This document shows, in pieces, positions 1 through 11,189 of a stretch of 64,000 nucleotides of DNA. A program made the translations under genes and the position numbers. Every line of letters begins with the position of its first letter. Position 1 is the first letter of the stretch. Below the pieces are notes generated by a model, which searched no databases, was not told the origin of the DNA, and saw only the letters and a list, made by a program, of their open reading frames with translations. Location of the stretch: positions 1,488,001 to 1,552,000 of the forward strand of contig JAVHKY010000039.1 of the NCBI GenBank assembly GCA_035079385.1, given 5' to 3'. Source of the stretch: Aspidiotus rigidus (Eukaryota > Arthropoda > Insecta > Hemiptera > Diaspididae).

Positions 1-1147
1 CATCTCCAAAATTTTCATGTCCAAGTTTAAACTTAACCTCTTTTCCTCGAACCAGGTGTTACTTAATCATATTCACTATTTGCACAGGTACGTTGATGAC
101 GTTCTATACACCTGGACTGGTCCCCCAGATCTCCTTGGTGAGTTTCTGAGGTATCTCAATTTCTGGTACCCTTCCATCAAATTTACGTTGGAAACAGGGG
201 TATTTTCCATTAACTTTTTGGATTTATCGATCTCTATAATAGACGGTATCCATAAGTTTGGAATTCACAGGAAAGATACTACGACCGATGTTTTAGTCCA
301 CGGAGGTTCGTTCGGTCCTGTTGCTCATAAGATGGCTGCCTTTCATAGCCTAGTTCACAGACTGACTCATATTCCTTTGAGTCAGTCTGCCTTCAAGAAA
401 GAATTACTCACAATAAAACACCTGGCCAGAGTGAATGGGGTCAATGTCGACGTTGACGTGATGGTTCGGAGGAAAGTTACGAGGAGCCTTCTTGAATCCA
501 CCAACTCCCTCCCCCGAGACACGATCCGTGATCGTCGTTTGCGATGGATCAGTCTCCCTTTCCTGGGGAAGTTCCGGACCCTTCGCTCGCTTGGCTTCAG
601 ACCCACGTTTTACAACCCTACCACAGTCAACAGCTTGTTTGTGAGGCTGAAGGACCCCATACCCGTTGATGACAGGAGTGGTGTTTATAAGATGGAATTT
701 AGGGATTGTGAAGGCTTTTATATTGGTTAGACCAGCCGCCAAATGAAAGTTAGAGCAGCTGAACAACTGAAGTCTGGGAAAAAGGGACATTTAGGGGAGT
801 CAGCTTTTGCTGATCATTTAGTAAACAGTGGCCACAGCTTCCGCGAGGGATCCGAAAAGCTCCTCAAGAAGGAGAATTCCTACCGTAAGCGCATTAACCT
901 CGAGCATATACCTTACTCAACTCGTACATTTCGGAAGATGGCCTGATTGAACTGGTTTATGGTTCACACCGCGATTTCTCGTTTGGCCAATCTTAATACC
1001 TTGTTTTTCTCTTCTGTTCGTCAGTTGCTTTCAGTTCAGGCTTGATGATGGTTTGTTAACCGAAAGCGCTCGTCGTTTATATAATATTTTTTCTGCGGTT
1101 TGCATAGTTTACTCTCCCTTCGGAGTATTCGTCCTTTCGCGTTTATT
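1..1147 (+). mobile_element. Penelope-like element PLE-A, copy 1 (cut by window edge)
   Basis: The window opens inside a PLE-A copy, just upstream of the RT YVDD motif. The sequence runs through the GIY-YIG domain and the 3' tail and stops at the CGCGTTTATT terminus seen at the end of the copy at 17.5 kb. Unrelated sequence follows. The 5' half lies outside the window. A stretch of the C-terminal coding region is missing near 905-930 compared with the other copies, so this is a decayed copy. Confidence 0.9.
17..946 (+). pseudogene. PLE-A RT / GIY-YIG polyprotein, C-terminal remnant
   Basis: The frame opens with the MSKF peptide after RT motif B. It carries the catalytic YVDD of RT motif C at about 89-100, the palm and thumb, and the linker into a GIY-YIG nuclease domain (GVYKMEF...GFYIG). 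A TAG stop at 728-730 interrupts the domain right after YIG, where intact copies read YIGETSRQ. A second frame (743-946) carries the rest of the nuclease domain. The peptide between the RKRI motif and the EDGLIEL tail is largely deleted. In PLEs the RT copies the element RNA and the endonuclease nicks the target; this copy should be inactive. Confidence 0.9.
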
Positions 1148-1360
1148 TTGGTTAAAGCTTTTTTTTCTCTGGTGCTTAGTTTTTGATTTATTCTCAAAAA
1201 ACTAATTTCTGCGGTACTTTGACCCCCTTTGGGGAGATCCACCTCTCTGATCGCGGTGGATTTTTAGTATGTTTATCAAGAGACCATTTTAAACATAATC
1301 CACGAAAAAACCTATGCCGCGGCATTTATTTCCATTTCAAAACCCAATCTGCCTGGGCTA

Positions 1361-1995
1361 GATACTAAGAGCTGATAATACAGAAATACCAAGAAGACCT
1401 GAAAGCTGTGTTGAAACTGAACAATATTCCCGGCAATGGAAGGACGTTCGAGATGAACCCTGTTGCACCAAAACTCAAGGAGCTTGTAGAACTCTATAAA
1501 GCGAACCGTCCGATGAGACCCCTGGTCAACAGCATTGAATCACCATGCTACACGATAGCGAAGATCGTAATTCCTGAAAGAAAACTACCAGTTTGCACCC
1601 AGACGAAGCATCAGAAACAACGGAGAGCTAATTGAGCTACTGGACAAGTTGGAAATCAAGAGTAACGACAAGCTGATATCCTTTGATGTGGCAAACATGT
1701 TTGGTATCATACCAAAGGAGGAACTTCTCACTCTGCTCAAAAACAACAGATACCATGAGGACCCCGACGGGCCGAAATAAGCCAACATAGTGGAAGACAT
1801 CTTCAGCCAGAACTACTGCTACTTCAATAACAGATTCTACAGTCAGGAAAGGGGACTTGCGATGGGATCACCGCTGTCATCAATACTCGCGGAGATATTT
1901 ATGAATGATATGGAAAACAAGATATTGTAAGGCAGCAAGTTCAGAAACTTGATCAAACCTGGGCGAGATATGTAGATGATATCCTAATCGTGTGT
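1361..1995 (+). pseudogene. PLE-B RT fragment
   Basis: Sequence matches the PLE-B copy at 18.1-18.8 kb. It holds the RT finger region (MNPVAPKLKELVEL, with the RPMRPLVNS motif), a palm start with motif A changed to SFDVANMFGIIP, the GLAMGSPLSS motif B and the first part of motif C (ARYVDDILIV). There are stop codons, a small deletion near 1570 and a stop after KILK-type sequence near 1928. Homology ends abruptly right after the YVDD motif, next to the PIN-like relic. It is a dead fragment truncated at both ends. Confidence 0.85.
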
Positions 1996-2058
1996 CAATT
2001 GGCTCCGAGATTCCAGTAACACGTTTCCGTCTCTATTCGGTTGGGTTTTTCTGATTGC

Positions 2059-2800
2059 CTAGCCAAGTTTGGATTCGATGGTAACATCTACGCTAGATAA
2101 ATGGTACATGGCTGAGTTTTCTATGGGTGGCAAAGGCTCAAGGTTGAATTCATTCCGGGTTTTCTTGGCGCAATGTTGGAACTGGAGCTCATTGAGGGAG
2201 GTGGACTTTGTGGTAATGAAAGCGCAAGCCTCTTTGAGCACATTTTCTGGCGTCGCGTTTAGACTCAAAAAGGTTTCCCTTAGACTGTCAAATTTAAGCA
2301 TACATAGTAGTTTCAACGTTCTTGTCTTACTGCGTCCATAGAGACAAGAAGTTGTACCTCAGACGCTATAGCGTGCGCTATGAATACACTTTCCCTCATA
2401 TTACGTACCCCTTCTGCGTTGACAATGCTGTACAGAGCTTCCGACTACTTCCCTGCGAGAGGTTTCAGAAAATACAAAGGTGCTGATTCAGTAGCTAGAG
2501 CCACTTGCAGTACAATAAAATCAATATCCTGCCCTACAACAATCGCAATAAAGCGAGAGGGCAGGCTAACTGCCGTATCAACGATGAGCTTGTCAGCATC
2601 AGCTTTAGCTACATGGAATGTGCATGCTTTGTCGACAAGTTTCTGGCGGAAAATTCTTATGAGCATTGTTTTATTACTGTCTCTCGACAAAAATGCTGAT
2701 TGTTTTACTTTCTCTTCTACGTCGAGTACACTCAGACATTTTGGTATTATTTGCTTCATCTTCATGGTCATCAAAGACGATGGTTGCATCAGGTCCACAA
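2059..2800 (-). pseudogene. Relic of a PIN-like nuclease-fold protein family
   Basis: On the minus strand 2798-2445 encodes a peptide containing SRDSNKTMLIRIFRQKL, then KADADKLIVDTAVSL, then VVGQDIDFIVLQVAL and LYFLKP. I recognise this order (NKxxLI, DADTLIV, VGEDVDLLVLL, FLKPGK) from large uncharacterised animal proteins with an N-terminal PIN-like domain. 2316-2059 continues with the downstream part (LRETFLSL... LPPIENSAMYHLSSVDVTI), matching that family's LPPTxxAAKxHSxRVYxQ segment. Upstream, a different frame reads TIVFDDHEDEANNTK, like the family's VFDGY motif, so a frameshift lies near 2710. A stop follows LKPLAGK. Assignment rests on remembered family motifs, not a search. Confidence 0.6.
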
Positions 2801-3329
2801 TTATTCATGAGTGATGAACATAATGTGTGCATTCATGATGTCAAAGGAATTTCCATCGATAGGACAAAGTACATTCGTGAAAGGTGCCACCCCCCCTTTC
2901 TCGTTATTTAATAAATTGAAAATGTTTTTAAAACATCTTATCAAACTTTTACACGTTTTTAAGCCCTTGAAACGCAATTACCCTATTTTGTAGAATGCTA
3001 TTTACACAGGTTTTGAAGAATAGGGGTACTTTCATTCACTTTGTCGGCCGAAGGGGCGAACTAGGCTTAAGATAAAATAGACTAGCCCATAGGAAATTTG
3101 ATGAGGAACAATTTTGAACTTAGGTATTTTTCACATAACTCATATATTTCGCGAGATATTTGCAAAAAACTGATTTTTGGGGGGTTCAAACGCCCATAAA
3201 AGAAATGCTCCAGGGGGATTCAGCGGGATCTTAGAGGGTCGTTTTAGACATCATTCTCTATACCATTTTCAGCCGTCAAAGCTTTTATGGCCCGAAATGT
3301 TTTTATTTCTCATGTTTGTGTCTAATTCG

Positions 3330-3520
3330 CCTACACTATTTATTATACAGTGTTATACTATAAAAACTCATGTTTAAGGCCTTGTTCTCCAGTTGCGACA
3401 AAACTGATGATGAAATGACACCCGAAAGTACTCTTGTAAAAGCGACTAATAAAGTAGAAATTGTAAACTTGAAAAACTTTTTCAAGATCAGTGCTCTACT
3501 TACACCTTACTGAATAGGAG
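3330..3520 (+). repeat. PLE-B 3' tail (detached)
   Basis: This segment matches the downstream tail of PLE-B at 21250-21390 (same strand) and 50040-50215 (opposite strand). Shared features are the AAGGCCTTGTTCTCCAGTTG block, the CTGATGA...CGAAAGTACTC motif and the TTTTTCAA...GCTCTACTTACACC end. No coding part is attached, so it is a solo tail or 5'-truncated insertion. Confidence 0.8.
3404..3427 (+). ncRNA. Hammerhead-like core in PLE-B tail
   Basis: CTGATGA is followed by a short segment and then CGAAA, the spacing of a hammerhead ribozyme core. Hammerhead motifs are described in the terminal repeats of other PLEs. I could not fold stems I and III, so catalytic activity is unproven. Confidence 0.35.
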
Positions 3521-3529
3521 TTGCAATAA

Positions 3530-5170
3530 TGGTTGTAACTGTGTGAAATTCTCTACGGTTCTTGTGATTTTCGTCCTCTTTGAGTATACAATATTGTAAA
3601 ATTAAAGCCTCGGATATTTGATAGACGCACCGTAAACGCTCCAGCCCTAGTTTTTGCCCTGAAGCTTCTGAAAATAGACAATCCTAACCAACAAATTCCT
3701 CGCATCGAAAAACCAATTCCATGTGACCTCTTCGAACATAATTTTCTTCCGCTTTCTCTGGCTCAAATCTAACCTCCGCTCCCTATAAACGCCTACACCC
3801 AACTGAATCTTCCACACTCCTCCAAGGCCAAATTGATATTCTAAAATTATTAAGATTACATTGTATCCCGGCGACTGCAAGTAGTAATTACGTTTTTAAA
3901 ATAGCTCTAAATCGGACTTCCTCTCTCACACGATAAAGTTCATACATTTTCTATGCCTCCATAAGTAGCAGCTACTTGAAAAGTAAAAAAAAAAAAAAAA
4001 AAGTATTAAAGATAGGAGACAGATTATTACAAAGAAGTATTGCGGGACATATGATACCATAAGATAAAGTGAATTAATCAGTGAATGTGAAGGTCAGTCC
4101 AAAAGACGCCACTATCAGATAAAAAAAACTGGAGGAAAGCAGCTCACAATCATAGAAGCGTACCGAAGTTGTGAAAATGTAAAAATAAAAACTAATATTA
4201 TTATCAAGCTTTATCGAGCGAAAATATGTATACTGATTCAGTTCTAACACTTCGTTCTTGCACAATCTGAACTCAAGTTCAATCTTGCGTCTCACATGAA
4301 TGAAACAGAAGCTTTGACCACAGTCAAAGGGGTACGGTCTTCGTACGTCTAATGCAGCAATATTCCTTTATTATATAATATGAAAAGAAATAGACGTCCT
4401 ACCCAAATTCAGTAGCTGGAATAATGATAATAATAATACGAGGAATCGATTTAATTACGTCGCCTGGCGTACCGCATTTTCCTTCGCCGGACTGGACGTA
4501 CATTAATAATTATTTTTGTTCCAAATAACACAGTTTCTCGCGACCGCATAATCCATTGTATTTTTTTCCCTCGCGCTCTCATATGTGTAACACGAGTGAA
4601 CGAGTTTATAAACTGTGGTCAATGCGAACTTCGCGTCTGACCTCCTATTTCCATATTTGCGTAGACCATAATACATACGTATACGCGCGTCTATTCGGTT
4701 CGAAAAAATATGAAACGAATATGGAAATCGTCACTCGAAATAATTAATATTTACTCGACTATGTGTATAACGTGCACCTTGGCTTAGCTCGTGTGTCGAC
4801 TTTTTGTAATTTGTTTTCGACAGATCGACCATTTAAAAAGGCTTCGGGTGTTGACCGAATTGCAAAATACCAAAATACCTTAGTAGAGGAAAAAAAAAAA
4901 TGTGTAGCAGGTAGGTATCTAAACGTTTCAAAATATAGCCTAATTGAAAAATATTAAAAGTAAAAACGATTAACCGCGAAAACGTTATTCAATTTTATTC
5001 ATGACCAACGTTTCAATGTCTATTCATTGTTAGACTTAATCATTAGATAATTAATTGTGCTTAATGTGTTTTTTCCTAATGTAGGCCAGTCCAAAGTTTG
5101 GATAGTTTGAGACCGGATTCGAGAAACACGAGCCAAATTCATCTAGTCACACTTCGCAATAACCTTCGTC
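3530..5170. other. Non-coding stretch
   Basis: Nothing coding is supported. The stretch contains an A-homopolymer near 3985-4003 and another near 4890, and is otherwise unique-looking AT-rich sequence. Confidence 0.5.
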
Positions 5171-5180
5171 AGACCCTTTG

Positions 5181-5495
5181 ATGGATAGAAACAGATTTTA
5201 CATAATTATTTCAGTGATTCCGATATTAATTTTTGTGGTTATTGCTCCAGTGACAGGACGAGGAGACATTTTGAAGATCTTTACAGGATCATCACTTCTG
5301 GATAGACCAATCAAAAGCGAGAGAAAACGTCGTTTATCAATCAGGGACATATTTTCTGGCGATTCCGTCAACTTCAGAGGTGTTCTGTCTATGCGAGAAA
5401 GCTCAGTTCCGATGATGATGACTCCATCTTTTTTTCAAACTCCTTCCCTCCAGTTACCTTTCAGTAAACTCTCTTCTCTTCGACTAGGTCATTAG
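5181..5495 (+). CDS. Possible small secreted or membrane protein, unknown
   Basis: From the ATG at 5181 the frame runs 104 codons. Residues 1-27 look like a signal peptide or signal anchor: MDRNR followed by a strongly hydrophobic FYIIISVIPILIFVVIAPV run and a TGRG cleavage-like boundary. The rest is basic and serine-rich (residues 50-75) without a recognised domain. A GT inside GAG|GTGTTC near 5379 could be a splice donor, so the true protein may leave this frame there. The 3' side runs into a GTCGA-rich repeat. No family is recognised; a chance frame is possible. Confidence 0.3.
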   Translation: MDRNRFYIIISVIPILIFVVIAPVTGRGDILKIFTGSSLLDRPIKSERKRRLSIRDIFSGDSVNFRGVLSMRESSVPMMMTPSFFQTPSLQLPFSKLSSLRLGH

Positions 5496-5529
5496 GGGTT
5501 TCAAACGGGACACACAAATCCCACTATCA

Positions 5530-5880
5530 ACCACTTGAGAAACTGTCAAATTATTCCAGTTGATCCAAGTCGACTGTTAGGTAATTTAACGTCGATTTTT
5601 GGTCGACCAAAAATGTTTTCCTTTCAAAAAGGTTTCCTCGCACGGAACGCAGTCCGCATGACAACCATTAGAATTGACGGTAGCAGAGAACCATTGACGT
5701 CACAGAACCTTGCAGCAAACATCTCTTTAAAAAAATCTTCGTCTTGGTCGAGATTGCGTCGATACTGCACGTCGACGACAGTATTAGATCGATATTAGAA
5801 AGTTGGCAAATGTCGACTCCGTTTCGATTCACTTTTCACGTCGCCTTCGAGTCGATTTTAAGTCGACTTTGACTTGAAAT
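5530..5880. repeat. GTCGA-rich degenerate array 1
   Basis: Dense recurrence of GTCGA, TCGAC and CGTCGA in an AT-rich background, for example around 5568, 5593, 5758 and 5840-5870. Spacing is irregular, about 10-25 bp, so this is not a simple tandem repeat. The same motif class recurs at 7.0-7.5, 10.4, 12.2-12.8 and 63.3-63.9 kb. Confidence 0.6.
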
Positions 5881-5889
5881 TGACTGCTC

Positions 5890-7030
5890 TGTTGCATCAA
5901 GTACAACCAAAGCTCACTATTTTTTTGGCCCGAAAAATGAATATTTCGGTACTTTAATGTTGCATTTTTTAGTATCATTCGGCATTTGAAAAAAAAAGGA
6001 AAAAAAAAGAGAAAAAACACACTTTTTTAGTGCTTTTACAAAATTCACGACCAAAATTCCGTGATTTTTGACTAAAATAAACGAATTTCGGGGGACCAAC
6101 TCCTCTCCTAGCAATTTTTCAATCGCTTTTTTTAATCTTCCAATTTTAGACTTGAACAAAAAGTATTCAATTTTTCGGAATGTTAAGAAAAAATTTGGCA
6201 AATTTCGCTTAGAATTTTATAATATTTTATATCATGAGTTACTGATTTTTTTCCCAGTTTTTTGGGACTAAAGGGTTCGAGAGGGCGCATTTTGAAAAAG
6301 AGTGCTTGACTAAAGCTAGGGACCTTCGCCAATCAAAACCTGACGTATATTGAAAAGGAAACTAAAGCAATCCACTCATTTGACTCGATCGATTTGGAGA
6401 ATGAAATTTCGACTATCCAAAAAAACGAGTAAAGCCCACGTTTGTTGACGGAAATTTTTCTGGAAAAGGGCTTGACGACTCTTGGCATTATTACGCAATA
6501 ACGCCTTTTTTGGCATTCATTTCATTTTTGGAGGTTTTCGGCAAAATAAAATTTTTTTCCTCAAATCCTCAAGACATGAAACTCACGTTAGTTCTCAGTA
6601 CTCTGCCTCTTAGCGGGAAAAAAAACCCGACAATTGTCACAGAGTCCGTGCTCTGATTGTAAAAATCAATTTTTAGTGTTCTGGAAATGTATCCCGGTCG
6701 CATTTAAATCAACCTCAAATCGGAATCGATTTATAGTCACCCTCCCTTGTAGCATTCTATCTGCTTGGTGACTTCGCTACTCGCATACAGAATACGTAGT
6801 CATAATTATATAATGAGGTCATTCAAATTATAATTACTAAGCAAGATAAGCTTTACTTCACCTTACATTAGAGGGTGAAAGTGACGCGTCAATTATACTT
6901 CACCAAAGCAGCAATGGTTGAATGAACGCAATCTGAGTGCACTCATTTTTGTCTTCGATTCTGAAATTCTATCGGGTTGTGCACTCAAAATCTACGCCAT
7001 TTCGACACCGATTACAAAGTCTTTTGCCGC
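5890..7030. other. Non-coding stretch
   Basis: AT-rich sequence with A-runs near 5990-6015. No gene or clear repeat is seen. Confidence 0.5.
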
Positions 7031-7039
7031 TGAATAATT

Positions 7040-7545
7040 CTTAATCAATCTAAAATTGACGTCAGTTTCCAGTCGACATCAATATTCATTATTCAATTTG
7101 GACTGGTCAGCCTCTAGGAACGCTACAATCGAAAAAAATTCAAAATGGGATCAGAACGACTTTCCCAATTGAATAATCTCAAAATAACCAGAGAACGAAG
7201 CCATTCAACATGAAAATTGAGAGCAAGAAATTTGCAAAGCTTAAAAATCTTTATACAAGTTATTTTTTCACATGAAAATTTTATGATTTTGAGCGAATTA
7301 AAAAAAGCTTCCGTCCACTGCCCACGTTTCTCATGAGTTGTCCTATTTTCGGTAAGTGCGATAGTAGCGCTGACCGGCCCGAATTCTAGGAGTCGATGTA
7401 TCAACGGAACAAAATATTATTTACATCAATTGAGTCGACTTCGAATCATTTTGGGTCAATTTGCCGTTGAAATTGAGCGGAACTAAATCGACTTCTGGTC
7501 GAGAAAACGATTCGGAGTCGACGTGGTTTATTGGAAAGCTCCGCA
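7040..7545. repeat. GTCGA-rich degenerate array 2 (two clusters)
   Basis: Clusters of GTCGA/TCGAC at 7055-7080 and 7390-7530, with a plain 300-bp gap between them. Composition matches the arrays at 10.4, 12.5 and 63.4 kb. Confidence 0.5.
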
Positions 7546-7549
7546 TCTC

Positions 7550-8635
7550 AGTTCGTTGCTCCCATACTTATTTTCAAGTCTTAGTTATTCTGGAATCGTG
7601 GAGCACAACTTGGAAAGTTTTTAGAAGAATAGTCGAATGATGACATTTTGACTTCAACAAACAAAAAGATGAATCCTTTTGTGTGAAAGGACGGAGGATA
7701 GGGAGTGACAGAAAATTTTTTTCGAAAATGAACCATAATGTATGAAAATGCAAGAACATTATTATGTTTACCAAGCCCTTTTTTATGGTGTCTGGACAAA
7801 AAAGGAGTGAGAGGATCCTCCCTTGACTCGGTCTCTGTTAGACCCGATCGTCCGAAGCATTAATTTTATCGAAAATCAGAATACTGCTGTCAGTTTGTAC
7901 TCCGGGAGAAAAGGCGAGACGAAACCCTCGAATCCTGAAGCTTGTTCACGTCTATTTTGAATTTCCATACAAAATACAGTAAGATACTCGCCCACATTTT
8001 GAGTACCCCGTGAGTTTATCAACCAACTTTTGATCTCCTTCATGCCTTCGAATCAGTCAGACTGAACGCAGCTTCTCCTACTGTCCATTCTATCTTCCAA
8101 CACTTGGCTCTCTAAAATCTTATCCATATCGTACTTCGTACCGCGTCTTCTTTTTGAGAAACTTTAGTTCTGTCCTTTGCACTAACACCAAAACGAACTC
8201 AACTCTGCGATCGACCGATTTCTTCCTCCTCACGGTATGATTCATGTTTTCTTTCTACCGTCATTGAGTCTCCATTCTTCATCTGCTGAAGATTTAACAA
8301 CTTATTAACATCAAATTACTGCACGATATTCTTCAACCTTTTTTTTTTTATGGTAAGTTGATGACCGATTCAAGCGGTTGTCAACAACAAAAATCAAAAA
8401 TATCAGAAAATCACAAAGAAAATAACGTGTATCATAATTTTTTTTTTTTTTTTTCAAATAGATATGTAGGATTTGCCGTCAATACGGTAGCTAGGCAGTT
8501 TTATTAACACGATGGTTTCAGTCTTCTTAAATGAGAGTTGAAAGAGTGGAATGGTGAAACGGCATTCCTCGAATATAACGAACCATAGAAAATCGCGAAA
8601 CGATGATATGAAGCTGGAACATAGATAACTTTGGA
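7550..8635. other. Non-coding stretch
   Basis: No coding or structured repeat is recognised. Poly-T runs lie near 8340 and 8440-8455. Confidence 0.5.
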
Positions 8636-8639
8636 GCAG

Positions 8640-8960
8640 CTGAAGTAAAAGAAATAAAATGTATTCTGGCGGAGCCAAATAAATTAAGATAATTTCGAGT
8701 TAAGTCGTTCCTCAATTTTATGGTTGCGCTTGTTTTTGTGTGCTATCATTTGTAATACGTTACTCTCTTGAGTACAACCCTTTTTAATAAATTAAGATAA
8801 TTTTTTAGTGGCTCGGTCCACCTACCAGTTAAGACAAAATAATTTTCGATAGAGGATAAAAGCACAGTGAAGACAGCAACAAGCTGAAACCTATTCGTGA
8901 CGTAATTTGTTCGTAAAGTCATCAGCTTAGACCTGCATGTGACGTCATCAAATTAGTGAT
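8640..8960 (-). repeat. Dispersed repeat R2, copy 1
   Basis: The reverse complement matches 59914-60110 block by block: TGACGTCA, then the CTTTACTGTGC-like segment, CTATCGAAAATT, GTCTTAACTGG, and an end with TATTTGGCTCCGCC. It has no coding capacity and is probably a non-autonomous transposable element. The GGCGGAGCC end motif also appears alone near 54172. Confidence 0.65.
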
Positions 8961-8964
8961 TGAC

Positions 8965-9700
8965 TATTTAACCACGAGAAGATGTGCGAAGTACTAATCG
9001 AAAGTCTCCTCGTGCCTTATCCATTCGTTTCGTTCGTCGTATTCAAATTGTGGTACATTGAAATATTTTCAACTGTTGGACTTGGAATTATTTTTCCAAT
9101 TGTTGGACTTTGAAATATTTTCATACTTCTTGGACTTGGAATTATTTTCCAACTGTTGGACTTTGAAATATTTTCATACTTCTTAAACTGGTAAAATGTT
9201 TCATTTTCAATTCTTGGACTTGGAAATATTTTCAAGTGTTGAACTTAGAATTATTTTCCAATTATTGGGCTTTGAAATATTTTCATACTTCTTGGACTGG
9301 TAAAATTTTTCATTTTCAATTCTTGGATTTGGAATCATTTTCCAACTGTTGGACTTTGAAATATTTTCATACTTCTGGGACTTGTAAAATATTAAAGTCC
9401 AACAATTGGAAAATAATTTTAAGTCCAACAGTTGAAAATATTTCAAAGTCCAACAATTGGAAAATAATTCCAAGTTCAACACTTGAAAATATTTCTAAGT
9501 CCAAGAATTGAAAATGAAAAATTTTACAAGTCCAAGAAGTACGAAAATATTTCCAAGTTCCGCGGCATCACTCTTACTCCGAGTATGGCAGTAAATACCG
9601 ACGCGTAGAAACGACAAAGACAGGAACGAAAGAAATGACTTGATAAGGCTCGAGGGGACTTTCAATTAGTACTTCGCACATCCTCTCGTATTTAACTTGT
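8965..9700. mobile_element. Foldback-type element
   Basis: An outer inverted repeat has its left arm at about 8968-9035 (GATGTGCGAAGTACTAATCG...) and its right arm at about 9610-9690, where the reverse complement carries the same GATGTGCGAAGTACTAAT block followed by GAAAGTC and CCTTATC. Inside, a roughly 50-bp tandem repeat switches orientation near 9393. Long inverted ends made of subrepeats resemble foldback (FB-like) elements. No transposase frame is present. No target duplication was found. Confidence 0.6.
9040..9560. repeat. About 50-bp minisatellite, inverted in the middle
   Basis: Units alternate TTGGACTTGGAATTATTTTC and TTGGACTTTGAAATATTTTC blocks with CATACTTC or CAACTG spacers. Units run forward to about 9390 and as reverse complement afterwards. 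Open frames across it (for example 9236-9511) are repeat-driven and not genes. Confidence 0.85.
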
Positions 9701-9935
9701 TTTATGGGGGGTTTTTCGAAAAATTTGCTGTACACCGTGCGATGCCCGGCGAAAACAGACCTACTTAATGAAAGATTTGAGCTTAAGAAAATTTTCACTT
9801 TCGAGCCACAATATATGGCAGAAACGGGACTTGAAAGAAATGAATTCTCAATACCAAAACCAGTTTGACCCATAGAACAGGTTCCTTACGATCCTCGTTA
9901 AACTTCTTTAAGGAAGCCATGGGTTCTTTTTCTCG
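9690..9935. repeat. Divergent copy of the AACAGGTTCC / TTATGGGG repeat family
   Basis: TTATGGGGGG followed by an A/T-rich leader, a CGTCCAGC-like block and a GAGCCA-TATAT segment near 9815 match 19940-20030. The AGAACAGGTTCC...AAGGAAGCC block at 9878-9930 matches 20750-20800 and the reverse complement of 20150-20200. It is a degenerate relative of the minisatellite elements at 19.65-21 kb. Confidence 0.55.
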
Positions 9936-9939
9936 CAGA

Positions 9940-10375
9940 TGTCTGGAATAGGTCGAGGACTCAAACTCCATCAACGGGAAGGAGGCAGGAGCCAGTTATA
10001 ATGTAGTACGTTGTATGTACCACGATAGGCATATATACTGGGCCTAGTTTCAACCTAGTATAACTCAATTAAATCTAGCTCAGTAAATTTTTCGCTCCAT
10101 GGAAAATCATTGAGTCATGTGTATGTCTTTGGGCGTTTCATCAATACATCCAGCTTGATTGTATCGATATATTATCGATTGTATACCAGGCAAGTTTCGC
10201 TTGTTTTTCGTCATTTTTAGTCTAGTATGGGTCTCTAGCTTTTGGGGACTTACCCGCTCTGGTCATTCACCTAACTATTCTGGATCAAGTCACGGATTTC
10301 TCGTATATTTTTCGAAGAGGCGGGGAGAGAAGATCAACTTGTAGATTTCCAATATACATGGCTGAGATGCCGGCT
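9940..10375. other. Non-coding stretch
   Basis: No gene or clear repeat is recognised. Confidence 0.4.
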
Positions 10376-10384
10376 AATACATTA

Positions 10385-10640
10385 AATCTGTTGAACCATA
10401 TCGACTGCAAATCCACGTCGATCTGACGTCAATTCGACGTCATGTCAACCCATTATTTCAATAAGTAGTTGACACAAATTCGACGTCGATTTACCGTCGA
10501 AATAGTTTCGGGGTGTGTCGACTAGAAATCGACCACAAACGCGACTGAAAATCAAATTAAAATCGACTCATCCGTTTTAACCTGAATCCTGCATTCGACG
10601 TAGAAATCAAGTTGATCATGAGTCAACAGAATCACTCGTC
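10385..10640. repeat. GTCGA-rich degenerate array 3
   Basis: Motifs such as ACGTCGATCTGACG, TTCGACGTC, GTCGACTAG and TCGACGTAG occur every 10-25 bp. No stable repeat unit could be fixed by eye. Confidence 0.6.
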
Positions 10641-10649
10641 TTACTCATA

Positions 10650-11185
10650 CTTATCTTCTCACTAATCTCGCTCCTCCATCATGCCCTCACTGTCTCCAAG
10701 AAAATTTAACAGTTGATCATTTTTTCTCATGCCCCGTCCTGCAACCCACTCGAACCTCCCTAAATATATCTTCCAATATCAATGCAGCACTAAACAACAA
10801 CTCCGAAACCATCCACTCAACCCTAACTTATTCACGCATACCACTCAATTCTACAACTTCATATAATTCATCAACAAATTCCGTTCGATCGCCACTCAAT
10901 TCCACCAATATGTACCTAATCTAACCTAATTTAAGTTCTAAAATAAGATTGTAACGTCGAGCAAATAACCCTCGTTCAGTTTATAATGCTCGTAAAATAA
11001 TAATTAAAAAAAAAAAAAAAAAGAATCTTATGAACTACGTTTTGGAGTAAATGATTCTTGTACCCATAAATACCCTAAATGGACATAGAAAATGAATTAC
11101 AAAATTTCGCTCGTCCCAAAATGAGGTCGAAATGAAGTCAATTTGGAATGGATCGCGTAGTATTGGAAATTTAGACAGATACAGC
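10650..11185. other. Non-coding stretch
   Basis: C/T-rich on the plus strand at 10640-10940, with an A-run at 11005-11022. No gene is seen. Confidence 0.45.
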
Positions 11186-11189
11186 GACG

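Noticed and set aside
2380..2814. 144-codon plus-strand frame
   Set aside because: The opposite strand carries recognisable PIN-like family motifs; this is the shadow.
9017..9511. Three overlapping frames rich in Phe, Ser and Lys
   Set aside because: Produced by the inverted 50-bp minisatellite.
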